The notes: a model not told the origin generated them from the letters alone. Counted from the stretch's first letter, positions 1-11,485 are shown. The stretch is 64,000 nt of DNA from Chondrilla cf. caribensis (GCA_964020155.1 OZ026547.1:2656131-2720130), one strand, 5' to 3'. Numbers and translations are program-made.

Positions 1-208
1 CATACGTATGCATAGGTGTTACAACCACCTCTATTTTCCTACGTCCTTACACCCAGGAGGAGCTCTCAAATCATTTTGAGGAAATATACTTAGTGTTAAC
101 ACAAGGTACAGGTGTGAATGCCTAACATTTCCTGCATTGTATACGTATATGACCTCATCTTTTACTCCATGTTGGTACGTACAGTACAGTAAAGTGACAG
201 CCTAGTCT

Positions 209-620
209 TCAACCACCACACCCCTAGTAACAACCGAGTCTTCAACCACCACGCCCCTAGTAACAAACGAGTCTTCAACCACCACACCCCTAGTAACAAC
301 CGAGTCTTCAACCACCACACCCCTAGTAACAACCGAGTCTTCAACCACCACACCTCTAGTAACAACCGAGTCTTCAACCACCACACCCTAATATCAACCG
401 AGTCTTCAACCACCACACCCCTAGTAACAAACGAGTCTTCAACCACCACACCCCTAGTAACAAACAAGTCTTCAACGACCACACCCCTAGTAACAAACGA
501 GTCTTCAATCACCACATCCCTAGCAACAACCAAGTCTTCAACTACTACACCCCTAGTAACAACTGAGTATTAAACTGCTACACTCTTAGTGACAATTGAG
601 TCTTCAACCGCTATGGGGGT
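209..620. repeat. 33-bp minisatellite
   Basis: About a dozen head-to-tail copies of a ~33-bp unit built around GTCTTCAACCACCACACCCC followed by TAGTAACAA. Copies decay towards the right end. Because 33 is a multiple of 3 the array stays open in several frames and mimics an 11-residue-repeat protein, but it has no start context, splice signals or non-repeat coding flank. I treat it as non-coding. Confidence 0.9.
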
Positions 621-673
621 GGTCATAACTGTGGAGGATTTGTGATCTACATATACGTGTGCATACGTGTGCA

Positions 674-775
<102 letters not shown>

Positions 776-829
776 TCTGTGCGTGTTTGTGTGGTGTCAA
801 TATTCTACAGTACTGAATTCTTGAGTAGA

Positions 830-1290
830 ACCTGGGTCTATTGAATCGCGCGTTCGAGGAGGGAATCGTGAGGTGAACTCGCAAGAAATCCAGTCTTGAC
901 AACATCACAACTAAAGAAGAACTCTATCCACCCGTGTTACGTAACCTTCCTTTTCACCATTTAAGGTACAAAAGCGACAATCACAGACGACATCGTATTG
1001 ATTGATCTACCCGAACATGTAAGTAAAATAACAACATTGATAACATCAGAGATTTGGTCTAAGTTTCCTGGCCGTGCGAGTATCCGAGTGAATTTCGGAT
1101 GAGGCAAAATAAACTTGTTGAGTAAGTCTTACCTGATGGCTTCCGAGAAAAGACCTCAGAAGTGACGCCATGGCAGCAAACCTCTACTACGAAGGCAGAA
1201 GACAGTCAAACGAGACAGTCCGATTCAACTTGAACAAAGAACCAGATTGAAAACGTATTCGGCAGCCATTTAAATGACGTTATCGTTATT
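830..1290. repeat. Dispersed repeat DR1, copy 1
   Basis: A ~450-bp interspersed sequence recognisable by TGAATCGCGC, GTTACGTAACCTTC, GAATTTCGGATGAGGCAA and CGGCAGCCATTTAAATGACG. Related copies lie at 6840-7315, 39112-39805 (interrupted), 40165-40400 (right half only) and 54485-54940. Part of the minus strand stays open for 70-90 codons in several copies, without resemblance to a known protein. It may be a non-autonomous mobile element or the relic of a duplicated gene start; I cannot tell which. Confidence 0.75.
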
Positions 1291-1407
1291 GCGCAATATT
1301 ATGTTGAATTATGCAACGATTGTCCAATACAGCACAAGTTATCATTCACAAGTGTTATTATATGTATTAATTCCGGTTGACTTATAATGTTGTGGATGTA
1401 TAGGAGT

Positions 1408-1765
1408 GCTGGGACGATTAATCGTTAATCGATTAATCAATCGATATTCATTTCAAATCTGATTATCGTTAATAGTGCAAGTAAATCGATTAATTACAGG
1501 AAGTAATTAAATGAGTGTTATACAAAATGATAAATAATAATAAATGCAAAAAAGACTCTATGGACTTCATGTGTATTGGATGACTTCTCAGTCTAATTAA
1601 GTGAGAGTGGTTTCCGATTACGCCCACTTAATTATTTCCGGTGATTATAGTCGATTAATAATTGATTAATCGATTAATCAATCAATATTCATTTCAGATC
1701 TGCTTATCGTTAATAGTGTAAGCAAATCGATTAATCACAGAAAACAATTAAGTTAGTAGACCAGG
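1408..1765. repeat. AT-rich direct repeat pair
   Basis: Two copies, about 1408-1520 and 1645-1760, of a ~110-bp sequence containing repeated CGATTAATCGATTAAT motifs followed by ATATTCATTTCA and GATTATCGTTAATAGTG. A diverged trace of the same flank (TGACTTCTCAGTCTAATTAAGTG) recurs near 1885. No coding content. Confidence 0.7.
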
Positions 1766-1769
1766 AAGC

Positions 1770-2960
1770 CACCCGACCTTATTACCCAGAACCTTAATTC
1801 ACTCCATGGATTCAATTTCGTATTTCAAGAGTACTTGAATTGTGAAAAGGACTCTGTGGACTTCACTTCATGTCTACTGGATGACTACTTAGTCTAATAA
1901 AGTGGGAATGGTTTCCGGTTACGCCCGGTGGTTGATTAATCAATCGTTACTGTATACTGACTATCGATTCGAAAATATCAGCCGATTCCCAGCCCTAATG
2001 TATATCACTATACATATTATACTTTTAAAATATAGTGCACAACTGGAGATACATAGGGTTTGTATGAAAGAGGAGGATAAAAAAGCAGGTAACATGTCCC
2101 TGAGTAATTTTAAAGTGCTCAGAATAGCCAGGAACGTGATGAAGATGTGGATATCAAGAAAGAAGCTATTGAAGTTTGCTTTTCAGTGATATTTTGGCCA
2201 ATTGTTCTACAACGCTCTCTAATAATAGTAATAATGATAATAATAATACACCAGGGAGAGAATTGTGTCATCAAACATCTGTAATGACTAGTCATATCGT
2301 AACTGGTATTATATAATATATTATAGCAGTTTTCCCAGCACATGGACTCTACCATGCATGTACATGGATACACACTCAGGTTATAATTCTGCTGCCTTTG
2401 GTATAGAAGCAAGCATGCTAACATGCCCATTATTCTTAGGCTATAGACGCATATGAGCATTTAATCCTTATACAGTATCTCCGAGGCTACATGCAGGGAA
2501 TGGCTCCCTTTTCCATATTTTTATTGATCAATACTTATATTGTATAATACAGAGTTGTATCTCCTATTGTTAATTTAGTGTTGCGTTCTTGAATTTTGAC
2601 CCCTCTCCTCGACTATTCTTCCAAACAAAGGCCTATAAGCGTGCTGTTTCTCCAGTGCTGACTGTGATTTCATCTAAATCCCAATCATCCGTGGCCCATG
2701 TACACCAAATTCAAGTCACATCGATCAACCATCATCTGTTAGGAATACAAACACACATATGTCCAATATCGTGGCACAATTTAAGCTATGTAGCACCTAT
2801 AACCATAGTATGTGTGCATTCCCAAGCATGTATGATTTCATACATATAGGACATGCATATGTACCTGTATGCATCCTCTTGGTTCATTATTGAAGAAGGG
2901 TACTCTTGTCTTGAACAAAATTTAGCTACTCTTCGCTGGCTATGAGCTTTTAGTCAGTGA
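1770..2960. other. Non-genic interval with no recognised gene
   Basis: Contains a 95-codon plus-strand ORF (1902-2189) that I do not recognise and for which I see no promoter or splice support. 2210-2470 is a diverged copy of dispersed repeat DR2, and 2500-2850 resembles 7720-7985 in the second block, including GAATTTTGACCCCTCTCCTC. The conservation between blocks is explained by duplication rather than coding constraint. Confidence 0.5.
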
Positions 2961-2989
2961 CCTGTACAACAGACATTAATCACACATAG

Positions 2990-4090
2990 AATGTACAGAC
3001 AATTAGCATGCAAGTTGTTCAAATATATGGTCACACGGGTAGGGATAATATTTATTACAACATGACAATTTAATGGTTTATCCACCAACAGGTACTGTTC
3101 TTCAAATTTGTCCCAACACAAGAGATCGAGGAGCAAACACTTTGGAGTCATGGAGTTACTGTGGCTGGCCCAAGCAGTGTGAGGTGTAAGATGTGTTGAA
3201 GTGTGCATTGGTATGTGGCCATGACATAACTCCCATGGTATGACCATGATTGAACAAACATGAATAATACTGTACACCAATATTGACACACACAATCACT
3301 TCGGCAATATAATATATCCATAACCATTTCTTTGCAAATGGGTACAGTACACCAAATGTTACAACCAATAGAGGGTATAACCATGAGCAACAATAATGTA
3401 CTGCATTACGTTCAACATGTTTGTTATCCCATTAAATTGAATACTTCTGGAATGGATACTATGCATATGTATTGAACACTGTTGCTATTATATCCTCATA
3501 ATAACAACAACAAGGATACTTTACCATACAACCACATATACAATAGGTAGATTCAACATCACAGTCTTACAATGAACACTACTGATGCTTTACCATGCAT
3601 GCAACCACATAACAATACACTGTCAGGTAGATTTGACATTAAGGTCTGATGATTATGATAGAAGGCAACTTGAAAAATACACCAATATTGACACACACAA
3701 TCACAACAGCAATATATTATATCCATAGCCATTATTGCAAACAGGTAGGCCTAATACAAATGATAGAGGGTATAACCATGAGCGTCAACTATATTACACT
3801 TTACATTAAATAATTAAATAATTAATAAATTATGATGTTATCCCATAAAATTAAATACTTTTGGAGAGGATACTATGAATATGACATTGTATTGAACACT
3901 GTTGCTAGTCTCAATATTAACACTACGAATGCTTTACCATGCAACCACATGTACAATAGGTAGATTCAACATTACAGTTTTACAGTGATGGAACATGCAC
4001 AGCCAATTGCAAACCAAATATTACAACAAATACAGGGTATAGCCATGTACAGCAATTACAACACAATACATTAAATAATAATTTAAAAAT
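2990..4090. repeat. Duplicated interspersed-repeat block (copy A)
   Basis: A mosaic of internally repeated units containing GTATTGAACACTGTTGCTA, CTTTACCATGCAACCACAT and CAATAGGTAGATTCAACAT, each several times. The block recurs in similar order at 7985-9530. No ORF has coding-like features. The unit resembles a decayed tandem satellite broken up by later insertions. Confidence 0.65.
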
Positions 4091-4108
4091 ACTTCTGGAG
4101 AAAGGAGG

Positions 4109-4338
4109 TGGCTTTAAAATAAGCCGTTTCTTGGGGTTGTGTCAGTTAAAGCCAGGCAGCTCACTTGCTGGCCTTTTTGGGGGACTTAGGGTAGTCAATG
4201 GCTTGGTGGCCTTGGGCTTGGCAGTCTTAGGCTTGGTAGTCCACATCTTCTCGGTCTGCCTCTTTGGTTTGTTTGCAGTAGGCTTCTTGGGGCAGCCTTC
4301 TTGGGTTTGGCTGCAGCTGCCTTCTTAGGTTTAGGTGT
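4109..4338 (-). pseudogene. Linker histone H1 3'-end fragment, copy A
   Basis: Read on the minus strand, the sequence gives a lysine/alanine/proline-rich tail (repeated KPKKAA and PKATKP motifs) ending in PKSPKKASK and a stop. This is the typical carboxy tail of a linker histone H1. It is followed by a stem-loop of the replication-dependent histone type: GGCTT, a T-rich loop, AAGCC, then ACC. The frame is broken at least twice and no globular winged-helix domain precedes it; the tail runs straight into a TG microsatellite. I infer a truncated H1 copy trapped in the duplicated block. A second copy lies at 9536-9774. The lineage call rests on composition, terminal motif and stem-loop together. 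Confidence 0.7.
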
Positions 4339-4811
4339 GCACGTGTATGTGTCTACATGTGTGCGTGTGTGGGTGTGTGTGTGTTTGTGTGTATGAACAT
4401 GTGTGTTCGTGTGTGTGCATGCGTGTGTGTGCGTTTGTGTGTGTATGTGCATGTGTGTTCGTGTGTGCATGCGCGCGTGTGTATGTGCGTGTATGCATAC
4501 ATACAATTGCATATATACAATATCTGTGGTATGGTATGTCTTAGCCTTTCTTTTGACTCATTCTTAGTTTGACTGCGTTTCCTCATCACCTTGTTGTTCA
4601 CAAACTGCCTCAGACCAATGATGTGATGTACAGCCGGTAAATCACTGTTTGTAACCTCAAAAACACCTTCCCTACATGGTGCTAATAACACAATATGTAC
4701 AGTACATGACCTCAGTTTGGCAGAAATTATGGACAGTTTCTTTATGATGTGTGTGCGTGCGTGTGTGTGTGTGTGTGCGTGCGTGTGTGCGTGCGTGTGT
4801 ACATGTGTGTG

Positions 4812-4843
<32 letters not shown>

Positions 4844-4900
4844 CATGTGCGTGTGTGTGTGTGTGCATGTGTGTGTACGCAGATGTGTGTATGTGCATAC
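4338..4900. repeat. Two TG-rich imperfect microsatellites
   Basis: TG/CG-rich tracts at about 4338-4500 and 4746-4895 separated by 250 bp of ordinary sequence. They yield long Cys-Val or His-Thr ORFs on both strands that are repeat artefacts. The same pair occurs at 9775-9840 and 10083-10215. Confidence 0.9.
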
Positions 4901-5150
4901 ATTAGTGTTGAATGTTAATGTATCAATCATATAGGAATACATAATAAACCACAAAAACCACGGAACGTCTCAGTGAGGTGAAGTATAATGTAACAAGTAA
5001 TTCGATTAGCACTACGTATTACGAATACTTACAATAACACACTCACGGAATTCTGAGGTTGACCACAGTAATAATTACACACTGCAGTATACTCCAATAT
5101 GGGCAACCACTAGATTAACCACAAACACTCACACTTCCTTTGGAGAAGGC

Positions 5151-5158
5151 TATAAAAG
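5151..5158 (+). promoter_or_regulatory. TATA box of FReD-1
   Basis: TATAAAAG, 123 bp upstream of the ATG. The sequence between it and the ATG (purine-rich leader with AAAGGGAGAAAGACAACAAG) is conserved almost base for base in FReD-2, -6, -7 and -8, which keep exactly the same 123-bp spacing. Confidence 0.85.
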
Positions 5159-5273
5159 AAGAGAAGCGATCACCTACAACAACACAATCAGCTCAAAGGG
5201 AGAAAGACAACAAGTGGACAAGATATCAACCTGCATTGGAGGGCACTGCAGTTACTTCAACTACTGGCACAAG

Positions 5274-6140
5274 ATGACAATGGGGAATTTACTCACACCA
5301 GTCATCCTCACTATTGGATTCATCCTAGCTGGAACACACACCACAAATGCACAATGTGAGTTCAATCATACTATTATACACTAGGACACTGGGATAGATA
5401 ACTACCAGGACTACAGACTATAGAAATATCATGCAACAACTACATGTACTGGTCAGGTTAGTGTATTCACTTCATTCTCAGGTACACCATCTGGGGATAC
5501 CATACCTCGTGACTGTAAAGAGGTCTATCAGAGAGGATGTACTCAAGATGGAGTCTACACTATTGCACCAAACTGTCCCAATACCAAACCATTCAAAGTA
5601 TTTTGTGACATGAAAAATGGACAATGGATCGTGTTCCAGAGAAGAAGACATGCTCAATTGGACTTCAATCGCAACTGGACCGATTACGAAGAAGGATTTG
5701 GAGATCCACAGTACGAACATTGGCTGGGATTGAAGAAGATCCACTGCTTGACATTCAGTGTTTGTGCTGCCGAATTGAGAATTGACATGACCGACTACAA
5801 AGAAATACACAAATATGCCATCTACAGCTCCATTGCTGTTCACAATGCTGCCAACAATTACAGACTAGATCTTGGAGCATACAATGGAACTGCCGGTGAC
5901 GGAATGAGGGATTGTGGGCCACCACAAGACCATGATGGTATGCCATTCTCAACACCTGACAGGGATAATGATAACTGGTCAGGAAACTGTGCTCAGTCAT
6001 TCAGTTCAGGATGGTGGTACCACCAATGTGAATGTTCTAACCTGAACGAACCATACAACAACAACGGTTACATGAGACAATGGTACACGTTCTCCTTCTA
6101 TCTCAAGTGTAGTGAAATGAAGCTTCGTTCCAGAGACTAA
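5274..6140 (+). CDS. FReD-1, secreted fibrinogen-related protein (class I)
   Basis: Two exons, 5274-5355 and 5482-6140, joined across a 126-bp intron (GTGAGT donor, TTCTCAG acceptor), encode 246 residues. Exon 1 encodes a hydrophobic signal peptide (residues 1-26, ending TTNA before Gln-Cys). The intron is phase 1 and splits the codon of Cys28. Exon 2 encodes a complete fibrinogen C-terminal domain (~38-246): QRGCTQDGVYTI, CDMKNGQW, VFQRRR, EHWLGL, IHCLTF, the calcium-loop motif DRDND (187-191), NCA (196-198) and WWYHQC (~205-210). Family knowledge: such domains bind acetylated sugars or other ligands in ficolins and tachylectins. There is no collagen or coiled-coil stalk, so it is probably a stand-alone secreted lectin-like domain. 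Start chosen because it begins the conserved signal exon; a second Met lies at codon 3. Appears intact. Confidence 0.9.
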
Positions 6141-6830
6141 CACATCAAACAACGTTAACATTATACTCACTAGTAGTGTGTGAACTATGGTAACTTGAGA
6201 AACACATACAATTCACTAGGTCATGAACACTCAGTTAGATTGTAAACATGGTTGATGCTACAATAATAATATCCACTTAAAATTCAAATCTTATCGCTAT
6301 GCATGATGAGTTGAATAATAATAATGACATAACAATGTTGTGATATTACTTATACATTTGCTGACTCCATTTATATTTGAAATTTCTACAAATTTTATTT
6401 ATTTTATCCCATTTTATTCCATATTCATTCTTTTTACTTTGTATACTCCTTTTCTTTTTCTTTTCTTTGTGGGTGCCACTTAAATAGCCTATGGCTAACG
6501 GTTCCCCACATTAAATAAGAATACCCGATACCCGATACCCGAACAATGCAAATTAAAATCTTATCGTTTTGCCTGATGGGATGAAGTAATATTTAGCGTA
6601 TAACTAATACTATTTCTACTACAATATGTTCAATAATAAGTGTATATATTGGTCATGTGACTGTCATATGACACCCATCAAACATATACCTTAGTCATGT
6701 GACTGTCATAAGACACCATGGCCACCATGCAGCTCTATACTGTACTGCAAACACTATCACTGGCATGACAGTAAACGTGCATGTGTGTGTGTGCGTGCGT
6801 GCGTGTATGTGCATGTATGTGAGGTGCATT
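6141..6830. other. 3' flank of FReD-1
   Basis: The first ~150 bp (ACACATCAAACAAC, ACTCACTAGTAGTGTGTGAACTA, AACACTCAGTTAGATTGT) is conserved downstream of every class I gene and is probably 3' UTR. An ATTAAATAAGAATA stretch near 6511 could serve as a polyadenylation signal. At 6650-6720 there are two GTCATGTGAC/CATATGACACC palindromic motifs that also recur downstream of the other class I genes. No further gene seen. Confidence 0.6.
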
Positions 6831-6839
6831 CTACAATGT

Positions 6840-7315
6840 ACTGAATTGTTGAGTAGGACCTGGATCTATTGAATCGCGCTTTTGAGGAGGGAATCGTGAG
6901 GTGAACTCGCAAGAAATTCAGACGTGACGACGTCACCAATTCAGAAGAACTCTAGCTATTCCGCCCGTGTTACGTAACCTTCCTTTATACCATTTAAGGT
7001 ACAAAAGCGACAATCGCAAAGACGATGTCGCATTATATTATCCACCTACCGTACATGCAAGTAAAATAACAACATTGACAACATCAGTGATTTGGTCCAA
7101 GTTACCGTGCACGTATCCGAGTGAATTTCGGATGAGGCAACATAAACTTGTTGAGTGAGTCTTACCTGACAACTTCCGGGGAGAAAAGACCTCAGAAGTG
7201 ACGCTATGGCAGCAAACCTCTACTACGAAGGCACAAGACAGTCGAATGAGACAGTCCGATTCAACGTGAACGAAGAACAAGATTTAGAACGTATTCGGCA
7301 GCCATTTAAATGACG
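6840..7315. repeat. Dispersed repeat DR1, copy 2
   Basis: The most complete DR1 copy (see 830-1290), running from the GAGTAGGACCTGGATC region to CGGCAGCCATTTAAATGACG. It is followed directly by a perfect palindrome and by DR2. Confidence 0.75.
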
Positions 7316-7363
7316 TCGATATTGTTTAATATTTTTTGACTTGTGCAATGATTGTCAAATCAC

Positions 7364-7393
7364 AGATCTTCCATACCATGGTATGGAAGATCT
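7364..7393. repeat. 30-bp perfect palindrome
   Basis: Two 15-nt arms, AGATCTTCCATACCA and its exact reverse complement, meet at a central CCATGG. Homologous positions at ~39832 and ~40436 keep only the left half and a degraded right half, so the perfect symmetry is specific to this copy or has been lost in the others. Confidence 0.9.
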
Positions 7394-7439
7394 ATGGTCA
7401 AATATAGCACAAGATATTCAGTCTGTATTGCTGTTATTA

Positions 7440-7690
7440 CTTCCGGTTGATATAGAAGGCTGTGGATATATATACCAGACAGGGAGTGAATTGTATCGTC
7501 AAATGTCTCTAAGTACTAGTCATATCATAACTGTATTCGTCTTTCTAACACATGGACTTAACTATAGATATATGCATGTTCATGTTTTTATTTCTGTTGC
7601 ATTTGGGGTCATGCTCACCTACCGATCATTCCCAGGCTATACCACCATTTTATCCTTATATCCCCAAGGCTTGAATGAACAGGGGGTGAC
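7440..7690. repeat. Dispersed repeat DR2, copy 1
   Basis: A ~250-bp sequence marked by TTACTTCCGGTTGAT at its left, GTCATGCTCACCTACC, ATCATTCCCAGGCTATACCA and ATATCCCCAAGGCTTGAATG at its right. Further copies at 39935-40165, 40540-40800, 45740-45985, 55045-55320 and a diverged one at 2210-2470. Usually follows DR1, so DR1 and DR2 may be two parts of one composite element. Confidence 0.7.
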
Positions 7691-7719
7691 CCCTGGCCTT
7701 TCTCCAAATCATGCATTTT

Positions 7720-9530
7720 CAAACTTTCATTGATTGATACTTATATATTGTATAATATAGAGCTGTATCTCCTATTATTATTATAACGTTGTGTCTTTGA
7801 ATTTTGACCCCTCTCCTCAACTATTCTTCCAAATGAAGCCTAAATCAACTGTTTCTCCAGCTTTGACTGCAACTCCATCCGGATCCCAATCATCTGGCCC
7901 ATGTGCACCAAATTCAAGTCCCTTCCATAAACATATCATGTTTGGAATACAAACACCGCATACGTCCAATATTGCGGCACAATAGACATTAGTTACACAC
8001 ACGCAATGTACAGATAATTAGCATGCACATGCATGGTTGTTCGATTATGATCACACTGGAAAGATTAATATTACGACATTACTATTTCATGTTTGATCCA
8101 CCAACAGGTACTGTTCTTTAAATCTGTCTGAACACAGGAGATTGAGGAGCAGCAACAAGCACAGTGCAATAATGACACCGTTTAGTTGTGGCGCTACTGT
8201 GGCAGGCAGTGTGAGGTGTAAGATGTGTTGAAGCGTGCAATGGTATGTGGCCATAACTCCCATGGTATGACCATAATGGAACAAACATGAATAATACTGT
8301 ACACCAATATTGACACATACAATCACTTCGGCAATATAATATATCCATAACCATTTCTTTGCAAATGGATACAGTACACCAAATGTTACAACCAATAGAG
8401 GGTATAACCACGAGCAACAATAATGTACTGCATTACGTTCAACATGTTTGTTATATCCCATTAAATTGAATACTTCTGGAATGGATACTATGCATATGTA
8501 TTGAACACTGTTGCTATCCTCATAATAACAACAACAAGGATACTTTACCATGCAACCACATATACAATAGGTAGATTTAGCATCACAGTCTTACAATGAA
8601 CACTACAGAATCTGATGCTTTACCATGCATGCAATCCCATATTATACAATACAGGTGGATTTGACATTACGGTCTGATGATTATGGTGGAAGGCAACTTG
8701 AAAAATACACCAATATTGACACACACAATCACAACAGCAATATATATATATATATATATATATATATCCATTATAATTTTTGCAAACAGGTAGGCCTAAT
8801 ACAAATGATAGAGGGTATAACCATGAGTATTAATCATAATGTTATCTTATAAAATGAAATATTTCTAAAGATGATACTATGAATATGTATTGAACACTGT
8901 TGCTATAATATATTCTCATCATCACAACAACACTATGCATATGGGTGGTTTACACTGCAACCACATATTATAGGTAGATTCAAAATTACGGTCTTACGGA
9001 ACGCAATCAAACCAAATAGTGGAACCTCTCTATTAAGGGCACTTTGGAACCTTGATTTTAGTCCTAATTACAGAGGTGTCCTCAATTCAGAGGTCACTTA
9101 ATACACTACAGTACTACACTGGGACACAGAATGGTGTCCTTATTACGGAGGTTTCTGCAATTCAGAATTTTGTAATAGAGAGGTTCCACTGTACTACAAC
9201 TAATACAGGGTATACCCATAAATGACAATTATATAACACTTTACATTTAATAATTAAATAATTAATAAATTATGATGTTATCCCATAAAATTAAATACTC
9301 TTGGGGAGGATACTATGAATATGACATTGTATTGAACACTGTTGCTAGTCTCAAAATTAACACTACGAATGCTTTACCATGCAACCACATGTACAATAGG
9401 TAGATTCAACATTACGGTTTTACAGTGATGGAACATGCACAGCCAAACCAAATACTACAACTAATACAGGTTATAACCATGAACGGCAATTATAACACAA
9501 TACATTAAATAACTAAATACTTCTGGAGAA
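7720..9530. repeat. Duplicated interspersed-repeat block (copy B)
   Basis: Second copy of the repeat mosaic seen at 2500-4090, collinear over most of its length but with extra insertions: a (TA)n run at 8741-8768 and the small inverted-repeat element at 9018-9191. No gene recognised. Confidence 0.65.
9018..9191. mobile_element. MITE-like element with 18-bp terminal inverted repeats
   Basis: The ends are exact inverted repeats AGTGGAACCTCTCTATTA; the right end reads ACTG followed by TA, as expected for a Tc1/mariner- or pogo-type insertion at TA, while the left end has lost a base or two next to its TA. Total ~174 bp and no coding capacity, so non-autonomous. It is absent from the paralogous block at 3.0-4.1 kb, which shows it inserted after, or was lost since, the block duplication. 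Confidence 0.75.
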
Positions 9531-9535
9531 AGGAG

Positions 9536-9774
9536 GTGGCTTTAAAAAAAAGCCATTTCTTGGGGTTGTGTCAGTTAAAGGCAGGCAGCTCACTCGCTGG
9601 CCTTCTTGGGGGACTTAGGGTAGTCATTGGCTTGTTGGCCTTGGGCTTGACAGTCTTATGCTTGGCAGTCCTCTTCTTCTCGGTCTGCCTCTTTGGTTTG
9701 CTGGTAGTAGTCTTCTTTGGGGCAGCCTTCTTGGGTTTGGCTGCAGCTGCCTTCGTAGGTTTAGGTGTGCACAT
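9536..9774 (-). pseudogene. Linker histone H1 3'-end fragment, copy B
   Basis: Same H1 carboxy-tail relic as at 4109-4338. Here one frame stays open for 67 codons (MCTPKPTKAAAAKPKKAAPK at its start), and the ancestral ending PKSPKKASE with stop is in a different frame, so one frameshift lies near the end. The stem-loop after the stop is better preserved: GGCTTT, five T, AAAGCC, then ACC. No globular domain. Flanked by a TG tract exactly as in copy A, so the fragment predates the ~5.4-kb block duplication. Confidence 0.72.
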
Positions 9775-10215
9775 AATGTTTGTATGTGCATGTGTTCATG
9801 TGTGCATGTGTGCGTGTGTGTGTGCGTGTGTGCATACATACAATTGCATATATACAATATCTGTGGTATAGTATGTCTTAGCCTTTCTTTTGATTCCGTC
9901 TCAGTTTGACTGCTTTTCCTCATCACCTTGTGGTTCACAAACTGCCTTAGACAAATGATGTAATGTACTGCCGGTAACACACTGTTTATAACCTCAAAAA
10001 CACCTTCCCTACATGGTGCTAATAACACAGTATGTACAGTACATGTCCTCAGTTTGGCGGAAATTATGGACAGTTACTTTATGGTGTGTGTGTGTGTGTG
10101 TGTATGTGTGTGTGTGTGTGTACATGTGTGTTGTGTGAGCGTGTGTGCGTGTGTGCGCGTGCGTGTGTGTGCGTGCGTGTGTGTGTGTGTGCATGTGTGT
10201 GTACGCAGATGTGTG
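9775..10215. repeat. TG-rich microsatellites in block B
   Basis: Imperfect TG tracts at 9775-9840 and 10083-10215, orthologous in position to those at 4.34-4.90 kb. Long low-complexity ORFs here are repeat artefacts. Confidence 0.9.
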
Positions 10216-10488
10216 TATGTGCATACATTAGTGTTGAATGTTAATGTATCAATCATATAGGAATACATAATAAACCACAAAACCATGGAATGTCTCAGTG
10301 AGATGAAGTATAAAGTAACAAATAATTTGATTAGTATACTATAAAAATTGCACTATTACAAATACTTACAATAACACCTTCACAGAAATTCTGAAGTTGA
10401 CCACAGGAATAATTACACACTGCTGTATACTCTAATATAGGCAACCACTAGATTAACCACAAACACTCACACTTCCTTTGGAGAAGGC

Positions 10489-10496
10489 TATAAAAG
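10489..10496 (+). promoter_or_regulatory. TATA box of FReD-2
   Basis: TATAAAAG, again exactly 123 bp before the ATG, with the shared upstream motif CACACTTCCTTTGGAGAAGG also present in FReD-1. Confidence 0.85.
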
Positions 10497-10611
10497 AAGA
10501 GAAGTGACCACCTACAACAACACAAACAGCTCAAAGGGAGAAAGACAACAAGTGGACAAGATATCAACCTGCATTGGAGGTCACTGCAGTTACTTCAACT
10601 ACTGACACAAG

Positions 10612-11485
10612 ATGACAATGGAGAATTTACTCACACCAGTCATCCTCACTATTGGATTCATCCTAGCTGGAACACACACCACAAGTGCACAATGTGAGTT
10701 CAATCATACTATTATACACTACATACTAGGACACTGGGATAGATAGCTACTAGGACTACAGACTATAGAAATATCATGCAACAACTACATGTACTGGTCA
10801 GGTTATATAGTGTATTCACTTCATTCTCAGGTACACCGTCTGGGAATACCATACCTCGGGACTGTAAGGAGGTCTATCAGAGAGGATGTACTCAAGATGG
10901 GGTCTACACTATTGCACCAAACTGTCCCAATACCAAACCATTCAAAGTATTTTGCGACATGAAAAATGGACAATGGATCGTGTTCCAGAGAAGAAGACAT
11001 GCTCAATTGGACTTTAATCGCAACTGGACCGATTATGAAGATTTGGAGATCTACGGTACGAACATTGGCTTGGATTGAAGAAGATCAACTGCTTGACATT
11101 CAGTGTTTGTGCTGCCGAGTTGAGAATTGACTTGACCGACTACAAAGGAATACACAAATATGCCGTCTACAGCTCCATTGCTGTTCACAATGCTGCCAAC
11201 AATTACAGACTAGATCTTGGAACATACAATGGAACCGCCGGTGATGGAATGAGGGATTGTGGGTCACCTCAAGACAACGATGGTATGCCATTCTCAACAC
11301 CTGACAGGGATAATGATAATAGTCCAGGAAACTGTGCTCAGTCCTACAATGCAGGATGGTGGTACAGTCAGTGCACGTGTTCAATACTGAACACACCATA
11401 CAAGTATATTGGTTACATATCTGGATGGCACACATTCTCCTCTATAATCAAGTGCATTGAAATGAAGCTTCGTTCCAGAGAATAA
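10612..11485 (+). pseudogene. FReD-2, class I gene broken by a 4-nt deletion
   Basis: Exons 10612-10693 and 10831-11485 have intact splice sites (GTGAGT, TTCTCAG) and the signal-peptide exon is intact. Compared with FReD-1, four nucleotides are missing at about 11037-11042, where the GAAGAAGGATTT of FReD-1 reads GAAGATTT. The frame then hits TGA at 11076-11078, inside the EHWLGL region. Downstream the ancestral frame stays open to TAA at 11483-11485, retaining DRDND, NCA and GWWYSQC and ending MKLRSRE. If the deletion is real the product would be a ~110-residue fragment without the ligand-binding part. The lack of other lesions in the long downstream frame suggests a very recent event or a sequencing error. 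Confidence 0.85.

Noticed and set aside
209..620. CRISPR-like array of regular 33-bp repeats
   Set aside because: No unique spacers; it is a head-to-tail minisatellite in eukaryotic DNA.
830..870. tRNA-like GGTTCGA-type box B within DR1 (GCGCGTTCGAGGAGG)
   Set aside because: No box A at proper distance and no cloverleaf; the sequence varies freely between DR1 copies.
1902..2189. 95-codon plus-strand ORF
   Set aside because: No similarity I recognise, AT-driven composition, and overlap with decayed repeat sequence.
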